Origin: Enterococcus columbae DSM 7374 = ATCC 51263
Lineage (GTDB): Bacteria > Bacillota > Bacilli > Lactobacillales > Enterococcaceae
Reading direction: 5' to 3'
Length of the DNA stretch: 64,000 bases
NCBI RefSeq assembly: GCF_000406925.1
Contig: NZ_KE136350.1
Coordinates: forward strand, 164,202 to 228,201
Shown here one piece after another: positions 36,695 through 48,530 of the stretch. The notes beneath the pieces were generated by a model, which was not told the DNA's origin, did no database searches, and saw only the letters and a program-made list of their open reading frames with translations. Both the position numbers and the translations under genes were made by a program. Numbering within the stretch: the first letter of the stretch is position 1; every line of letters begins with the position of its first letter.

Positions 36695-37609
36695 ATGGAT
36701 TTAGCTTTAGATAAGACTTCTTTACCTGTATATGAAGCATTAGCCAACGAAACCCGATTAGAAATTTTAAACATTATCGGCAAGAATCAACGAAGCATTT
36801 CTGATATCGCTGAGGAATTAAATATTTCAAATGCGGTAATGACTAAACATATAAAAATATTGGAAAAAGCCCAGTTAATCGTCATTGAACATGGAATTGG
36901 TGAAGAATGGCGAAAAAAATACATCCGTTTAAAAGTCGACCAAATTCAAATACAATTTCCCGAAAAAATATTTCCAGATTTATCATTGCAATCTGTTAAA
37001 GTGAAAATTGGACATTTTGTTGACTTTCATGCTGAGCCTTCTTGTGGCATGGCAACAACGCAACAAATCATTGGCTCATTAGATGAACCTAAATCTTTTT
37101 TAGATCAAGATAGAGTCAATGCTAGTATCATTTGGCTAAACAATGGTTTTTTGGAATATAAAATTCCTAATCCTTTTAGTCATCAAGAACGTGTCGAAAT
37201 GTTAGATATTTCTTTAGAATTAGCTTCTGAGTTTCCAATTTCTAATAATTATTGGCCCAGTGATATTGATTTTTATTTGAATAATGTCAAAATTGGTTCT
37301 TATACTGTTCCTGGGAATTTTTCTGATGTTCGCGGAAAATATACACCAGAATGGTGGAATGATGCTTTTAGTCAATATGGTTTATTAAAACATATTCGAA
37401 TCAATCGCTATGATACTTCTATCGACGGACAAAAAGTTTCGAATTGTAACTTAAATGAAGTCGCCATCGATCACTTAGATTTTATTACTTTTAAAATTGC
37501 AGTTGATAAACAAGCAAAAAATGCTGGTGGCCTGACTGTTTTTGGTGAACAATGGGGCAATCATCCGCAAGATATTTTCTTCAATTTTTACACGGCTCAT
37601 TCTTCATAA
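36695..37609 (+). CDS. ArsR-like winged-helix transcriptional regulator with C-terminal domain
   Basis: About 304 residues. An N-terminal winged helix (about 8-85; LANETRLEILNII and the recognition helix NISNAVMTKHIKIL) is followed by about 215 residues of unrecognised, probably ligand-sensing, domain (SCGMATTQQIIGS, PNPFSHQERVEMLDISLEL). It is divergent from the sugar cluster, so it is the likely local regulator. ATG at 36689 or 36695 are both possible; the second has better SD spacing. Confidence 0.8.
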   Translation: MDLALDKTSLPVYEALANETRLEILNIIGKNQRSISDIAEELNISNAVMTKHIKILEKAQLIVIEHGIGEEWRKKYIRLKVDQIQIQFPEKIFPDLSLQSVKVKIGHFVDFHAEPSCGMATTQQIIGSLDEPKSFLDQDRVNASIIWLNNGFLEYKIPNPFSHQERVEMLDISLELASEFPISNNYWPSDIDFYLNNVKIGSYTVPGNFSDVRGKYTPEWWNDAFSQYGLLKHIRINRYDTSIDGQKVSNCNLNEVAIDHLDFITFKIAVDKQAKNAGGLTVFGEQWGNHPQDIFFNFYTAHSS

Positions 37610-37610
37610 A

Positions 37611-37658
37611 AAAATACCGACAAAATTTGAATGGCGTACCCAAATTTTGTCGGTATTT
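37611..37658. terminator. Bidirectional terminator between convergent regulator and EEP genes
   Basis: AATACCGACAAAATTTG pairs with CAAATTTTGTCGGTATT, flanked by A and T runs. Confidence 0.9.
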
Positions 37659-37660
37659 CA

Positions 37661-38737
37661 TTATTTGATTTCAAATTCCAGCGTTACAGGATTATGATCT
37701 GAATATTGGAAATGATAATCCCAAACTTTTAGCTGATTGACTTTAATCTCTTCTGACACGATAAAACCATCGACCAAATTGACATAGCTATCTTTGGTAA
37801 AAGGACGATCATTCGCGCGAACGGAAGGAATTTTGGCTGCAACAATATCCTGATTCACTAAGGTAAATCCAGCAGGAAGGGCGGCTTTTGGAAAAGCGTG
37901 TGTCCAGGTGAGCTGTTCTTGTTTCGTGCCAAATCGCTTAGGCGTATTGCCCAATAAATCATGATTATAATCACCACCAACAATGACTGCATAGCCTCTT
38001 TGTTGATAAAGCTGCATATATTTGGTTAATTTTTTGATCTGAGCGGCTTGAATCGTCGGGTCTTTCGTAAAAGCTGATAGATGTACATTGATCAGTGCTA
38101 GTTTTTTCGGCTGAGTAGCCAATACTGTCACGGTAAATGCTCGATCCAAGTCCGTAAATTTACTCAAATCAGTAGCAATCGGCAGTGAATAACGTCTGCT
38201 TTGTTCCATTGTAGCCTTACTTAAAGTCAACAATCCTGATTTGGCACTACCGATGGGCTGCGTAAAAGGATAAAATAAATAAGCTGAATCATAGTTCAAG
38301 GCAAAGCTATAATTGTAATTTGCAAAAGCTTGCGTTACCTTTTGTACTTCATTTATCTGATAGGAACGTGTCGCTAACTGATCAATTTCTTGTAGGAGAA
38401 TAAAATCAGCTTGCGTTTGCTGCAATTGTTCGATAATCCCTGCTAGATTATACTGCACATTTGCTTTACTAAATCCACGCGCATACTTGCCACCATCCAT
38501 AAAAAAGCTATAATTTTGTGGATTGGCTGCATAACCAATATTAAAAGTGGTAATCCGATAGCTTTGATTATGATTAGCTGACTGAGTGGTTTGCTCAATT
38601 TTAGCCTTTTCGATTGCTATCTTTTGGTCATCGGCAATACGCTGATAGCTCAAAAATAAATAACATATATAAGAAACTAATATAGCGAGTAGGATAACAA
38701 ATATAAAGACGATACTCCGATAAATTTTTTTCTTCAT
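37661..38737 (-). CDS. Membrane-anchored EEP-family phosphatase/nuclease
   Basis: About 358 residues. An N-terminal membrane anchor (IVFIFVILLAILVSYICYLFL, about 8-28) precedes an extracytoplasmic EEP domain: TTFNIGYAA, LLQEID, LALINVHLSAF, GGDYNHDL and the final SDHNPVTLEF. Possibly a sphingomyelinase-like or nucleotide phosphodiesterase. ATG at 38737 overlaps the stop of the MmcQ gene (ATGA) and has AGAGGAAAAA. The earlier in-frame opening lies in the upstream gene. Confidence 0.85.
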   Translation of the reverse strand: MKKKIYRSIVFIFVILLAILVSYICYLFLSYQRIADDQKIAIEKAKIEQTTQSANHNQSYRITTFNIGYAANPQNYSFFMDGGKYARGFSKANVQYNLAGIIEQLQQTQADFILLQEIDQLATRSYQINEVQKVTQAFANYNYSFALNYDSAYLFYPFTQPIGSAKSGLLTLSKATMEQSRRYSLPIATDLSKFTDLDRAFTVTVLATQPKKLALINVHLSAFTKDPTIQAAQIKKLTKYMQLYQQRGYAVIVGGDYNHDLLGNTPKRFGTKQEQLTWTHAFPKAALPAGFTLVNQDIVAAKIPSVRANDRPFTKDSYVNLVDGFIVSEEIKVNQLKVWDYHFQYSDHNPVTLEFEIK

Positions 38738-39099
38738 TTTTTCCTCTTTTCCATTGTCAAATAATAGCTTTCTTCGATTAACGGGATTAATTCTTCTAAA
38801 GTAATTGCTGTTAGATGGATGCTGAGCCAATAGTTTTTATTCATGTGGTAGGCTGGATAATAGCCAGGCTGCAAGCGTAAAAGTTCAATTAATTCCGGGT
38901 TTAATTTAACATTTAGGATTGGCCAAGTTTCTTGCTTGTCTATATTAAACACGCTTGGGTAAACCTCCATATAAAGGGCATACCATTTCTTATTTTTTAA
39001 ATGTCTAAAAACGGCATACTCCGGATGTTTTTTGAATAAATACTCCGGCTTGGTTGAAAAACGTTGGTCAAGCCAAGTAAATAGGGCTGTCTTATCCAT
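38734..39099 (-). CDS. MmcQ/YjbR family DNA-binding protein
   Basis: About 121 residues matching the MmcQ/YjbR fold: FKKHPEYAVFRHLKNKKWYAL, then VKLNPELIELLRLQPGYYPAYHMNK and a terminal helical segment. The CyaY-like fold suggests DNA binding; the role is unknown. GTG at 39111 is an alternative start. Coupled to the EEP gene by a 4-base overlap. Confidence 0.82.
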   Translation of the reverse strand: MDKTALFTWLDQRFSTKPEYLFKKHPEYAVFRHLKNKKWYALYMEVYPSVFNIDKQETWPILNVKLNPELIELLRLQPGYYPAYHMNKNYWLSIHLTAITLEELIPLIEESYYLTMEKRKK

Positions 39100-39144
39100 T
39101 TCCTTTCCCACTTTCTATATAAGTCTACTTGCTCATTCTACACA

Positions 39145-39185
39145 AAAATACCAACCTTTTCTAAACTCAATTTTAGAAAAGGTTG
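39145..39185 (-). terminator. Terminator after gyrA
   Basis: CAACCTTTTCTAAA/TTTAGAAAAGGTTG, 14-bp perfect stem, followed on the minus strand by GTATTTTTG. Confidence 0.88.
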
Positions 39186-39200
39186 ATATTCTCTTACCTA

Positions 39201-39216
39201 TGTTTCACGTGAAACA
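39201..39216. promoter_or_regulatory. parS site between gyrA and its terminator
   Basis: TGTTTCACGTGAAACA, a perfect 16-bp palindrome identical to a canonical parS. Confidence 0.88.
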
Positions 39217-39219
39217 AAA

Positions 39220-41694
39220 TTATTCTGCTGCATTTTCGCCGGTTGTTTCTGTAACTTCTTCGTCTTCTTCCGGCTCAACCGTTGCCATAGTCACTACTTT
39301 GGTATCCTCTTCCATCTTCATCAGACGAACGCCAAGTGTAGCACGTCCGGTTTGTGAGACAGAATCGACATTAAAGCGGATAATCACTCCTTTATCGGTA
39401 ATGACTAAAATATCCTCACTACCATCGACGGTTGTTAAGCCTGCCAATGGGCCATTTTTCTCGGTGATATTCGCTGTTTTAATTCCTTTACCACCACGGC
39501 CCTTAATTGGATATTCGCTAGCGGCTGTTCGTTTACCATAGCCATTTTCAGTAATCACTAGGACTTCTTGATTTTCTTTCATGACTGCACTGCCGACAAC
39601 ATAGTCATCCTCACGCAGCTTAATACCTCGTACACCGGCAGCTGTTCGACCCATATCACGAACCTGAGTTTCAGCAAAGGTTACGGAATAACCATCATGG
39701 GTACCGATAATAATCGTATCTTCGCCATGTGTTTCTAAAATATTTACTAATTCATCACCATCTTTTAGACCGATAGCAATTAAACCGTTACTACGAATAT
39801 TGGCAAAAGCAGTAACCTCTGTTCGTTTCACCACACCATATTTTGTCGTAAAGAATAGATATTTGCCTTCTTCTGGTGTTGATGAAACTGGGATAATCGC
39901 TTGAATTTTCTCATTAGAATCAATGCCTAATAGGTTAATGACCGGAATTCCCTTGGCTGTTCGACCATATTCTGGAATTTCATAGCCTTTTGCTTTATAA
40001 ACTTTCCCTTGATTGGTGAAGAATAATAAAGTGTCGTGCGTTGAACTAGAAACTAGGGTTTTGACAAAGTCTTCATCATGGACACCCATTCCTTGAACCC
40101 CACGGCCTCCTCGACGTTGCGCACGGAATTCACTCTTAGCCACTCGTTTGATATAACCGTTATTCGTTAAAGTGAGAACGACTTCTTCTTCTTCAATCAA
40201 GTCTTCATCTTCTAAGCTTAAAACTTCACCCACTAGTAGCTCAGTTCTGCGGTCATCGCCAAAGCGACTACCAATTTCACCTAATTCTGTTCGGATAATT
40301 TCCACTACTCGTTCAGGCTTAGCTAAAATATCAGCTAAATCAGCGATAAAAGCCAATAATTCTTGATATTCATTTTCGATTTTTTCACGTTCCAAACCGG
40401 TCAATCGACGTAAACGCATATCCAAAATGGCTTGTGCCTGACGGTCTGATAAAGCAAAACGTTCAATCATCGTCGCTTTCGCCTCATCATCAGAATTAGA
40501 GCTACGAATAATATGGATAATTTCATCAATATGATCTAAAGCAATACGCAAACCTTCTAAAATATGCGCGCGTGCTTCAGCTTTTTTCTTATCAAATTCC
40601 GTTCGTCTAGTGATGACTTCTTTTTGGAATTCAATATAATCAATTAAGATTCGTTTTAAGCCTAGGATTTTAGGAATTCCTTTTTCAATCGCTAGCATAT
40701 TGATTCCAAATGATGATTGCAAAGCTGTTAGCTTATAAAGATTATTTAAGATAACAGATGCACTCACATCTCTACGTACATCAATAACAATTCGCATACC
40801 TTCACGGCTAGATTCATCGCGTAAATCGGTAATTCCTTCAATTCGTTTGTCTCGATGCAATTCCGAGATTCTTTCGATTAACTTAGCCTTATTCACCATA
40901 TAAGGGAGTTCAGTAACCAAAATACGTTCCTTACCGTTTGCAAGTTGTGTAATCTCTACCTTACCGCGAACCGTAATCGAACCTTTCCCCGTTTCATAAG
41001 CCCGACGAATCCCAGATTTTCCCATCACTAAGCCACCGGTTGGAAAATCTGGACCTGGCAAGACCTCCATTAGTTCACTAGTGGTTACTTCTGGATTATC
41101 CATCACTAGATTGATGGCCGCAATAACTTCGCGTAAATTATGTGGAGGAATATTGGTAGCCATCCCAACGGCAATCCCAGTCGTTCCGTTCACCAATAGA
41201 TTTGGAAAACGTGAAGGTAAAACAACGGGTTCGGTTTCAGAATCATCATAGTTTCCTTGAAAATCAACGGTATTTTTATTAATATCTCGAATCATTTCCA
41301 AGGCAAGCTTACTCATTCTCGCTTCAGTATAACGCATCGCCGCCGCACTATCGCCATCGACTGAGCCGAAGTTTCCGTGACCATCCACCAACATATTGCG
41401 GTAGCTAAATGGTTGCGCCATCCGTACCATGGATTCATAAATCGCACTGTCCCCATGTGGATGGTATTTACCCATAACATCCCCAACGATACGTGCGGAT
41501 TTTTTGTGGGGTTTATCTGGCGTTACTCCTAGTTCATTCATACCGTAAAGGATTCGACGGTGAACAGGCTTTAAGCCATCACGTACATCAGGCAAAGCCC
41601 GAGATACAATTACACTCATGGCATAATCAATAAAAGAGGTTTTCATCTCACTGGCTAGATTGACGTCATGAATATTTTTTCTTTGGTCTTCCAT
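39220..41694 (-). CDS. gyrA: DNA gyrase subunit A
   Basis: 824 residues. Breakage-reunion subunit with active-site Tyr in [11 protein letters not shown] and the quinolone-determining segment [13 protein letters not shown]. Ser83 and Glu87 equivalents are intact, so it is wild type for those positions. The C-terminal beta-pinwheel has GyrA-box-like [10 protein letters not shown]. The acidic tail ends [13 protein letters not shown]. Coupled with gyrB in the usual order, 25 bases apart. Confidence 0.97.
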   Translation of the reverse strand: MEDQRKNIHDVNLASEMKTSFIDYAMSVIVSRALPDVRDGLKPVHRRILYGMNELGVTPDKPHKKSARIVGDVMGKYHPHGDSAIYESMVRMAQPFSYRNMLVDGHGNFGSVDGDSAAAMRYTEARMSKLALEMIRDINKNTVDFQGNYDDSETEPVVLPSRFPNLLVNGTTGIAVGMATNIPPHNLREVIAAINLVMDNPEVTTSELMEVLPGPDFPTGGLVMGKSGIRRAYETGKGSITVRGKVEITQLANGKERILVTELPYMVNKAKLIERISELHRDKRIEGITDLRDESSREGMRIVIDVRRDVSASVILNNLYKLTALQSSFGINMLAIEKGIPKILGLKRILIDYIEFQKEVITRRTEFDKKKAEARAHILEGLRIALDHIDEIIHIIRSSNSDDEAKATMIERFALSDRQAQAILDMRLRRLTGLEREKIENEYQELLAFIADLADILAKPERVVEIIRTELGEIGSRFGDDRRTELLVGEVLSLEDEDLIEEEEVVLTLTNNGYIKRVAKSEFRAQRRGGRGVQGMGVHDEDFVKTLVSSSTHDTLLFFTNQGKVYKAKGYEIPEYGRTAKGIPVINLLGIDSNEKIQAIIPVSSTPEEGKYLFFTTKYGVVKRTEVTAFANIRSNGLIAIGLKDGDELVNILETHGEDTIIIGTHDGYSVTFAETQVRDMGRTAAGVRGIKLREDDYVVGSAVMKENQEVLVITENGYGKRTAASEYPIKGRGGKGIKTANITEKNGPLAGLTTVDGSEDILVITDKGVIIRFNVDSVSQTGRATLGVRLMKMEEDTKVVTMATVEPEEDEEVTETTGENAAE

Positions 41695-41719
41695 TACAAG
41701 TTTCTCCTCCTATCGATTA

Positions 41720-43672
<1,953 letters not shown>

Positions 43673-44791
43673 TTACGCTCCTTTAATAATTTTTCCTTGA
43701 TCGACATAGTAGATTTCAGGCTCTACTGTCATTTTATTTTTTAAATGTTCTAAAGTTGTAGTCGTTAAAAAAGTTTGGACCTTATTTTCAATCGCTTCTA
43801 ACAAATGCATCTGGCGCACATCATCTAATTCGCTCATCACATCATCTAATAACAAAATCGGATATTCACCCGTTTCTTCGTGCATCAAATCAATTTCCGC
43901 CAGCTTAACACTTAAAGCCGTTGTTCGTTGCTGACCTTGTGAGCCAAAATTCTGAACATTTTTTTCATTGATAAAAAAAGCCAAATCATCCCGATGTGGA
44001 CCGACTAAAGTCATTTGACGATATTTTTCTTTATCCTTCACCTTAGCTAGTGCTTGTTGATACTTTTCCTGAATGATTGCCAAATCATCCGTACCTTCAA
44101 AGTCCACGGTTGAGCTATAGTGAATCGTGAGTGTTTCTTTAGATTGACTAATTTTTTGATGCAGTTGATTGGCCCAATTTTCTAAACGCTGCGCAAATCT
44201 TTGCCGCGTCAATAAAACCTTACTGCCAGCTTCAACTAACTGCTCAGTTAAAATACTTAAATACAGTTCATCCGTCGCCTTTTGCTCAGCCATTTGTTTT
44301 AAATATTGATTACGCTGCTTTAAAATTTTTTGATACTGCTGCAAATCATACAGATAAACGGCATTCATTTGGCCGATTTCCATATCTAAAAATTTTCGGC
44401 GTAACTGTGGACTGCCTTTGACCAAAGAGAGATCCTCTGGCGCAAATAAAATAACGTTTAATTGACCGATATAGCTACTCAATTTCTTTTGTTCGATATG
44501 ATTAACCTTTGTTTTACGACCTTTTTTGGTCAAAAATAATTCTAATGGAATCTGCTGATGACCTCTTTTTACCTCACCAGCTACATAAGCCTCGGTACAA
44601 TCCCAGTGAATCAATTCCTGTTCATTGGTCGTTCGGTGACTTCTAGTCATCGCTAAAGCAAAGATGCTTTCTAAAATATTGGTTTTTCCTTGGGCGTTAT
44701 TACCAAGAAAAATAACTAATTTTTTAGAAAAATCCAAGCTAAGCTCGGTATAATTACGGAACTGCTTTAATTGCAAATTAGTCAGCAGCAT
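43673..44791 (-). CDS. recF: DNA replication and repair protein RecF
   Basis: 372 residues of the SMC-like RecF family: Walker A LGNNAQGKTN, signature FGSQGQQRTTALSVKLAEI and Walker B PILLLDDVMSELD. Loads RecA at gaps. ATG at 44791 lies within the end of yaaA (14-base overlap); the longer opening to 44845 is inside that gene. Confidence 0.96.
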   Translation of the reverse strand: MLLTNLQLKQFRNYTELSLDFSKKLVIFLGNNAQGKTNILESIFALAMTRSHRTTNEQELIHWDCTEAYVAGEVKRGHQQIPLELFLTKKGRKTKVNHIEQKKLSSYIGQLNVILFAPEDLSLVKGSPQLRRKFLDMEIGQMNAVYLYDLQQYQKILKQRNQYLKQMAEQKATDELYLSILTEQLVEAGSKVLLTRQRFAQRLENWANQLHQKISQSKETLTIHYSSTVDFEGTDDLAIIQEKYQQALAKVKDKEKYRQMTLVGPHRDDLAFFINEKNVQNFGSQGQQRTTALSVKLAEIDLMHEETGEYPILLLDDVMSELDDVRQMHLLEAIENKVQTFLTTTTLEHLKNKMTVEPEIYYVDQGKIIKGA

Positions 44792-45032
44792 CCGTTTTAG
44801 CCCCTTTAGCAGCCATGAAAAAAGTACCTTCTCCAGGTACTTCAAGCATCATGCCAGCATATAATTTACGACCACGGCGATTTTCTAACTCACCATCAAC
44901 ATAAACTGGATTTTCAGCTAAATACCATTTGGCTTGACCGCCACTTGAAATAATATTGGCCTCTTTTAATACTTGACCAAGTGTCATATATTCAGTTTCT
45001 AAGAAAATTTTTTGTTTCATTTTCATCCTCAA
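44778..45032 (-). CDS. yaaA: S4 domain-containing protein YaaA
   Basis: 84 residues, a small RNA-binding S4 domain (YMTLGQVLKEANIISSGGQA, YVDGELENRRGRKL). Regularly found between dnaN and recF in Firmicutes. Here it is separated from dnaN by an MFS gene and two hairpin arrays. Confidence 0.93.
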   Translation of the reverse strand: MRMKMKQKIFLETEYMTLGQVLKEANIISSGGQAKWYLAENPVYVDGELENRRGRKLYAGMMLEVPGEGTFFMAAKGAKTDAAD

Positions 45033-45271
45033 TTCTCTTTAGGGCATATAGGTATATTATACCTTTTTTAAAGTAAGAAAACAAATGAATATCTATTTTT
45101 TAATGGTTATTTTTCGATTTCAGCAATTTTAATTCTTTTAAGGTTTTTTGATACTTTCTCACCAACTCTGCTTAAAAATAAAATTAGACCTACTTTCGCT
45201 AAAGAAAGCTTTTCTGAAAAAAAGAAAAAAAGCAAGTCTGCTCCAACATTCCATTAGAAAAACTGAATAAT

Positions 45272-45331
45272 AAAAAGCTCCGAATGTTCAACAATAATTT
45301 TATCAAAATTACGCTGAACATTCAGAGCTTT
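45272..45331 (-). terminator. Terminator-like hairpin downstream of the MFS-array segment
   Basis: AAAAGCTC-GAATGTTCA pairs with TGAACATTC-GAGCTTT (one mismatch) around a 24-nt loop, followed on the minus strand by TTTTTATTA. It would end transcription coming through the hairpin array. Confidence 0.75.
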
Positions 45332-45424
45332 AGTTTTATGCATTAGACAATTTTAGGCGCATCGACTTAGCCTAACGATTAATATCCAACTAACAATATT
45401 AATCAAAAAACTGAGCTACTTATA

Positions 45425-45461
45425 GCTGACCAGTCGCATCACATCCTTGGAGCAATCTGTG
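45425..45461 (-). repeat. Array 2 terminal remnant plus linker
   Basis: A truncated E-type end (GCTGACCAGTCGCA) joined to linker TCACATCC...AATCTGTG. The same truncated end closes the array at 54.3 kb. Confidence 0.75.
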
Positions 45462-45576
45462 CCTAACGACTAGCTACTCGGAAAATTTGCCTCGTCGTTT
45501 GAAAAAATTTTAAAATCATTCATTTTCAAACGGCGAGTAACACTCAAATTTTCTCGTAGCTGTGCGAGTCGTTAGA
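45462..45576 (-). repeat. Hairpin repeat unit A
   Basis: About 115-nt imperfect hairpin: outer TAACGACT/AGTCGTTA, middle AAAATTTG/CAAATTTT, inner CGTTTGAAAA/TTTTCAAACG. Nearly identical, in reverse complement, to most of unit B at 54.1 kb. Confidence 0.85.
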
Positions 45577-45709
45577 CATCCTTTAAATAATCTGTGTTCA
45601 GTAGCTAGACATGCCGAAAATTCGCCTCTCCAATGAGAAATCCCTACATCATTCTGATTCCTTCATTGGAGAGTAGCACTCGAATTTTCTCATGTCTGAG
45701 CAAGCTACT
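45577..45709 (-). repeat. Linker and hairpin repeat unit C
   Basis: Linker CATCCTTTAAATAATCTGTG (45577-45596), then a 113-nt unit (45597-45709) with inner CTCTCCAATGA/TTCATTGGAGAG and middle GAAAATTCG/CGAATTTTC. Differs from unit D at only three positions. Confidence 0.88.
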
Positions 45710-45854
45710 TCACATCCTTTAAACAATCTGTGCTCTGCGACTAGCCTCTCGGCGTATAAGCCAGCACGTCTAGGAAAGTCTTTTAATTTGTTTAACTTTC
45801 CTGCCGCGCTGGAAAGCTTATCCGCTCGCGACTGACCAGTCGCATCACATCCTT
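45710..45854 (-). repeat. Linkers and hairpin repeat unit E
   Basis: Linker at 45710-45732, unit at 45733-45844 with AGGAAAGT/ACTTTCCT, GCCAGC/GCTGG and outer TGCGACT/AGTCGCA pairings, and half-linker TCACATCCTT at 45845-45854. The last half-linker contains the MFS stop codon. Confidence 0.85.
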
Positions 45855-47053
45855 AATATTAATAATTTGTATAGTGCGACTGATAGGATAATGCCCATTC
45901 CTGAGATGAGCAGGACGATAAGATTGCTTGGATTTAATATAAAACCAAAGACAATTGAGCCAATTGGCATAAATAAAATTGCAATAGTAAAAATAACTGA
46001 ATATACTCGACCGATATATTCACTAGCGACATTTTTTTGAACAATTGTAAAAAATTGAATATTAAACAGAGTCAAAAATCCACCCATCAAAGCAAATGGA
46101 ATCAGTGATAAATAAGCATTTTTTAGTATTGCATCTTGAAGTGGTAATAGAACAATTGAAAAGCCACATAAAACAAGGAATAATAACATTTTATTTTGAG
46201 AAACTTCCTTTTTTTCTTTAGAAAACTTAGTATTAATCGCTGAAAAAAGAATCGCTCCAACTGATTCTGCGATTAAGGCTACCCCAAAGAAATTGCTGAT
46301 CTCTTTAGCAAAATAATTATTCAGATAAGGCATACTTAAGTTATAGCCACTTAAGAAAAAGTTGACCAATGTTGAAATCAGTAATAAATACATAATTGTT
46401 TTATGCTTGAGCATATACTTTAAGCCTTCAGCAATTTGCTGAAAGATAGACTCTTTTGCTTGTTTAGCTGTTGGCGGCAATTGAATAACAATTTTGCTCG
46501 AAATAAATGCTGAAAATAAAAACGTTACTGCATTAAATAAGTACGAAATTTTCAAACCAAATAACTGCCAAACGACTACACCGATACTTGGCGAGATAAT
46601 CGAAAAAATTTCTTTAACGAGTGTGAAGCGTGAAAAATGGGTTTCGATATAATCTTCGGTGATACTTTCTTTGATCATCGCATTATAACTTGGGCTGTTG
46701 TACGTGGACAAAATAGCTAATAAAATATTGCCAATCAGCATCGCCAAATATAAATAAGGCGTGTCTAAAAATAAAAAACCAATCAAACAAGTCAAACCAC
46801 TTAATAGGTCGGTAACAATTAAGATTTTCTTGCGATTCACTTTATCCGCAAAAGCCCCAGCAAACAGATTAAAAATAATGCCTATCAGCGTTTCTGAAGA
46901 CTGGTACAAAGACATCAGCATCGGTTTACGCGCAAAAATTGAAACCAAAATCATCTTATTTGCGTAATCAAATACTGCATTGCCAACCCTTGAAGTGATA
47001 TTCGATAACATAATCCGATTAGAATTTTGAATATCTATTTTTTTATTCTCCAT
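45845..47053 (-). CDS. MFS transporter (MFS_3/macrolide-efflux-like) inserted between dnaN and yaaA
   Basis: 402 residues, about twelve helices, with the loop motif GAFADKVNRKKILI and a general resemblance to Mef-type efflux proteins. Substrate unknown. Its last codons (LRM-stop) are written by the repeat linker TTAAGGATGTGA, so the array abuts or replaced the original 3' end. The location interrupts the widely conserved dnaN-yaaA neighbourhood, and repeat units C and D flank it. Acquisition or relocation is likely. Confidence 0.85.
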   Translation of the reverse strand: MENKKIDIQNSNRIMLSNITSRVGNAVFDYANKMILVSIFARKPMLMSLYQSSETLIGIIFNLFAGAFADKVNRKKILIVTDLLSGLTCLIGFLFLDTPYLYLAMLIGNILLAILSTYNSPSYNAMIKESITEDYIETHFSRFTLVKEIFSIISPSIGVVVWQLFGLKISYLFNAVTFLFSAFISSKIVIQLPPTAKQAKESIFQQIAEGLKYMLKHKTIMYLLLISTLVNFFLSGYNLSMPYLNNYFAKEISNFFGVALIAESVGAILFSAINTKFSKEKKEVSQNKMLLFLVLCGFSIVLLPLQDAILKNAYLSLIPFALMGGFLTLFNIQFFTIVQKNVASEYIGRVYSVIFTIAILFMPIGSIVFGFILNPSNLIVLLISGMGIILSVALYKLLILRM

Positions 47054-47167
47054 TTTTCACTACCCTCTCACATTTTTAATTTTCAAAAGAATAACATGTT
47101 TTATCATTTAAGACAAGTAGCAAATGAAAAATGATTTGGTTTAAGAAGCAACATCACATCTTTAAAC
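47054..47167. other. Upstream region of the MFS gene with a linker remnant
   Basis: No gene. TCACATCTTTAAACA at 47153-47167 resembles the array linker (TCACATCCTTTAAACA at 45710-45725). Otherwise only AT-rich sequence is seen. Confidence 0.4.
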
Positions 47168-47206
47168 AAAAAACCAACTATCCCATTATTATCAGGATAG
47201 CTGGTT
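47168..47206 (-). terminator. Terminator for dnaN beyond the hairpin unit
   Basis: AACCAACTATCC pairs with GGATAGCTGGTT (one mismatch), followed on the minus strand by TTTTTTG. Confidence 0.85.
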
Positions 47207-47249
47207 CATTGATTGTTTTGATTCCAAATAAGTGAGCTTTCGAGTCACA

Positions 47250-47398
47250 TCACATCCTTGGAGTAATCTGTGTTCAGTAGCTAGACATGCTGAAAATTCG
47301 CCTCTCCAATGAGAAATCCCTACATCATTCTGATTTCTTCATTGGAGAGTAGCACTCGAATTTTCTCATTTCTGAGCAAGCTACTTCACATCCTTGGG
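47250..47398 (-). repeat. Array 3: linkers and hairpin repeat unit D
   Basis: Linker 47250-47272, 113-nt unit D 47273-47385, half-linker 47386-47398. It ends one base from the dnaN stop codon. 110 of 113 positions equal unit C. Confidence 0.88.
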
Positions 47399-47399
47399 T

Positions 47400-48530
47400 T
47401 TAATTGGTTCTAACTGGTGTGATTAGTTGGATAAAGCCGCCATTGCCTTCAGTTGGTTCTAAGGTAAATGGTCTAACAGCTGAGATAAAGTGAATTACAA
47501 TGTTGGTATCCCCAAATGCTCGTAAAGCTTGGCGCATGTAATCTGGATTAAAGGAAATTTCGATTGGCTCGCCTTCTACTTTTTCATAGTTTAATTTTTC
47601 TTCAACTTTACCAATTTCTGGTGAACGTCCATATAAAACAACGCCAGCTTCGGTAATTGATAGACGAACGATATTGTAACGACCTTCATTTGATAATAAT
47701 GAAGCACGTTCAACAGCTTGTAAAAATTGTGGGACGCTAAATTCAATTGAAGTTTCAAAATTAGTTGGAATTAAGCGACGTGTATCTGGATAATTTCCTT
47801 CTAACAAGCGTGAATAGAATTTCATTGTTGCTGTCGTAAATAATACTTGGTTATCCATAATCGCAATTTCAACAAATTCTTCATTTTCCGATAAAGCACG
47901 AGATAATTCCACCAAACTTTTACCTGGAATAACGATGTCAAATTGTTGTCCTTGACTTTCTAAAGGAATGATTCTTTGGCTTAAACGATGTGAGTCCGTT
48001 GCAACAGCCAATAGCTGATCATTTTCCAAAATGAAATGTACCCCTGTTAAAATTGGTCGATTTTCTTGTTGAGAAACCGCAAATACTGTTTCACTAATTA
48101 ATTGATTAAATAATGGAACAGATAAACGCAATGGTGATTGACTGTTTACTTCTGGTAATTGTGGATATTCACTCGCACTTAAGCCATTAACGATAAAGTT
48201 GGCTTTACCAGATGTAATAGAAACTTGGTTAGCTTCTAAAACTTCAATGGTAACTTCATTTTCTGGTAAGCGCCGGATAATTTCCCCAAAAAAACGGGCT
48301 TGTAAAACAATTGAGCCAGTTTGTTCGATTTGCATTTGCGCTTTTTCATTTTCTTTGCTTAGAAAGGTTTCAATGGAGACATCGGCATCACTACCGGTCA
48401 AATACATACCCTCGGGGGTTAATTCCATCTTGACACCAGTTAGGATAGGCATGGTAGATTTACCAGGAATTGCTCGTTGAACGGTTTGCAATTCTTGCAT
48501 AAATATACTGCGATTTAAAGTGACTTTCAT
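47400..48530 (-). CDS. dnaN: DNA polymerase III beta subunit (sliding clamp)
   Basis: 376 residues, three clamp repeats. MKVTLNRSIFMQELQTVQRAI at the start and the terminal LITPVRTN are typical. Encircles DNA and tethers polymerases. Its stop codon is followed almost immediately by a hairpin repeat. The intergenic region with dnaA holds the unwinding element. Confidence 0.97.
   Translation of the reverse strand: MKVTLNRSIFMQELQTVQRAIPGKSTMPILTGVKMELTPEGMYLTGSDADVSIETFLSKENEKAQMQIEQTGSIVLQARFFGEIIRRLPENEVTIEVLEANQVSITSGKANFIVNGLSASEYPQLPEVNSQSPLRLSVPLFNQLISETVFAVSQQENRPILTGVHFILENDQLLAVATDSHRLSQRIIPLESQGQQFDIVIPGKSLVELSRALSENEEFVEIAIMDNQVLFTTATMKFYSRLLEGNYPDTRRLIPTNFETSIEFSVPQFLQAVERASLLSNEGRYNIVRLSITEAGVVLYGRSPEIGKVEEKLNYEKVEGEPIEISFNPDYMRQALRAFGDTNIVIHFISAVRPFTLEPTEGNGGFIQLITPVRTN

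Noticed and set aside
45462-45576. Integron attC site: unit A begins GCCTAAC and ends GTTAGAC, matching the RYYYAAC/GTTRRRY core sites.
   Set aside because: Only unit A (and half of B) shows this; units C, D, E, F, G do not, there is no integrase, and no cassette genes lie between units.
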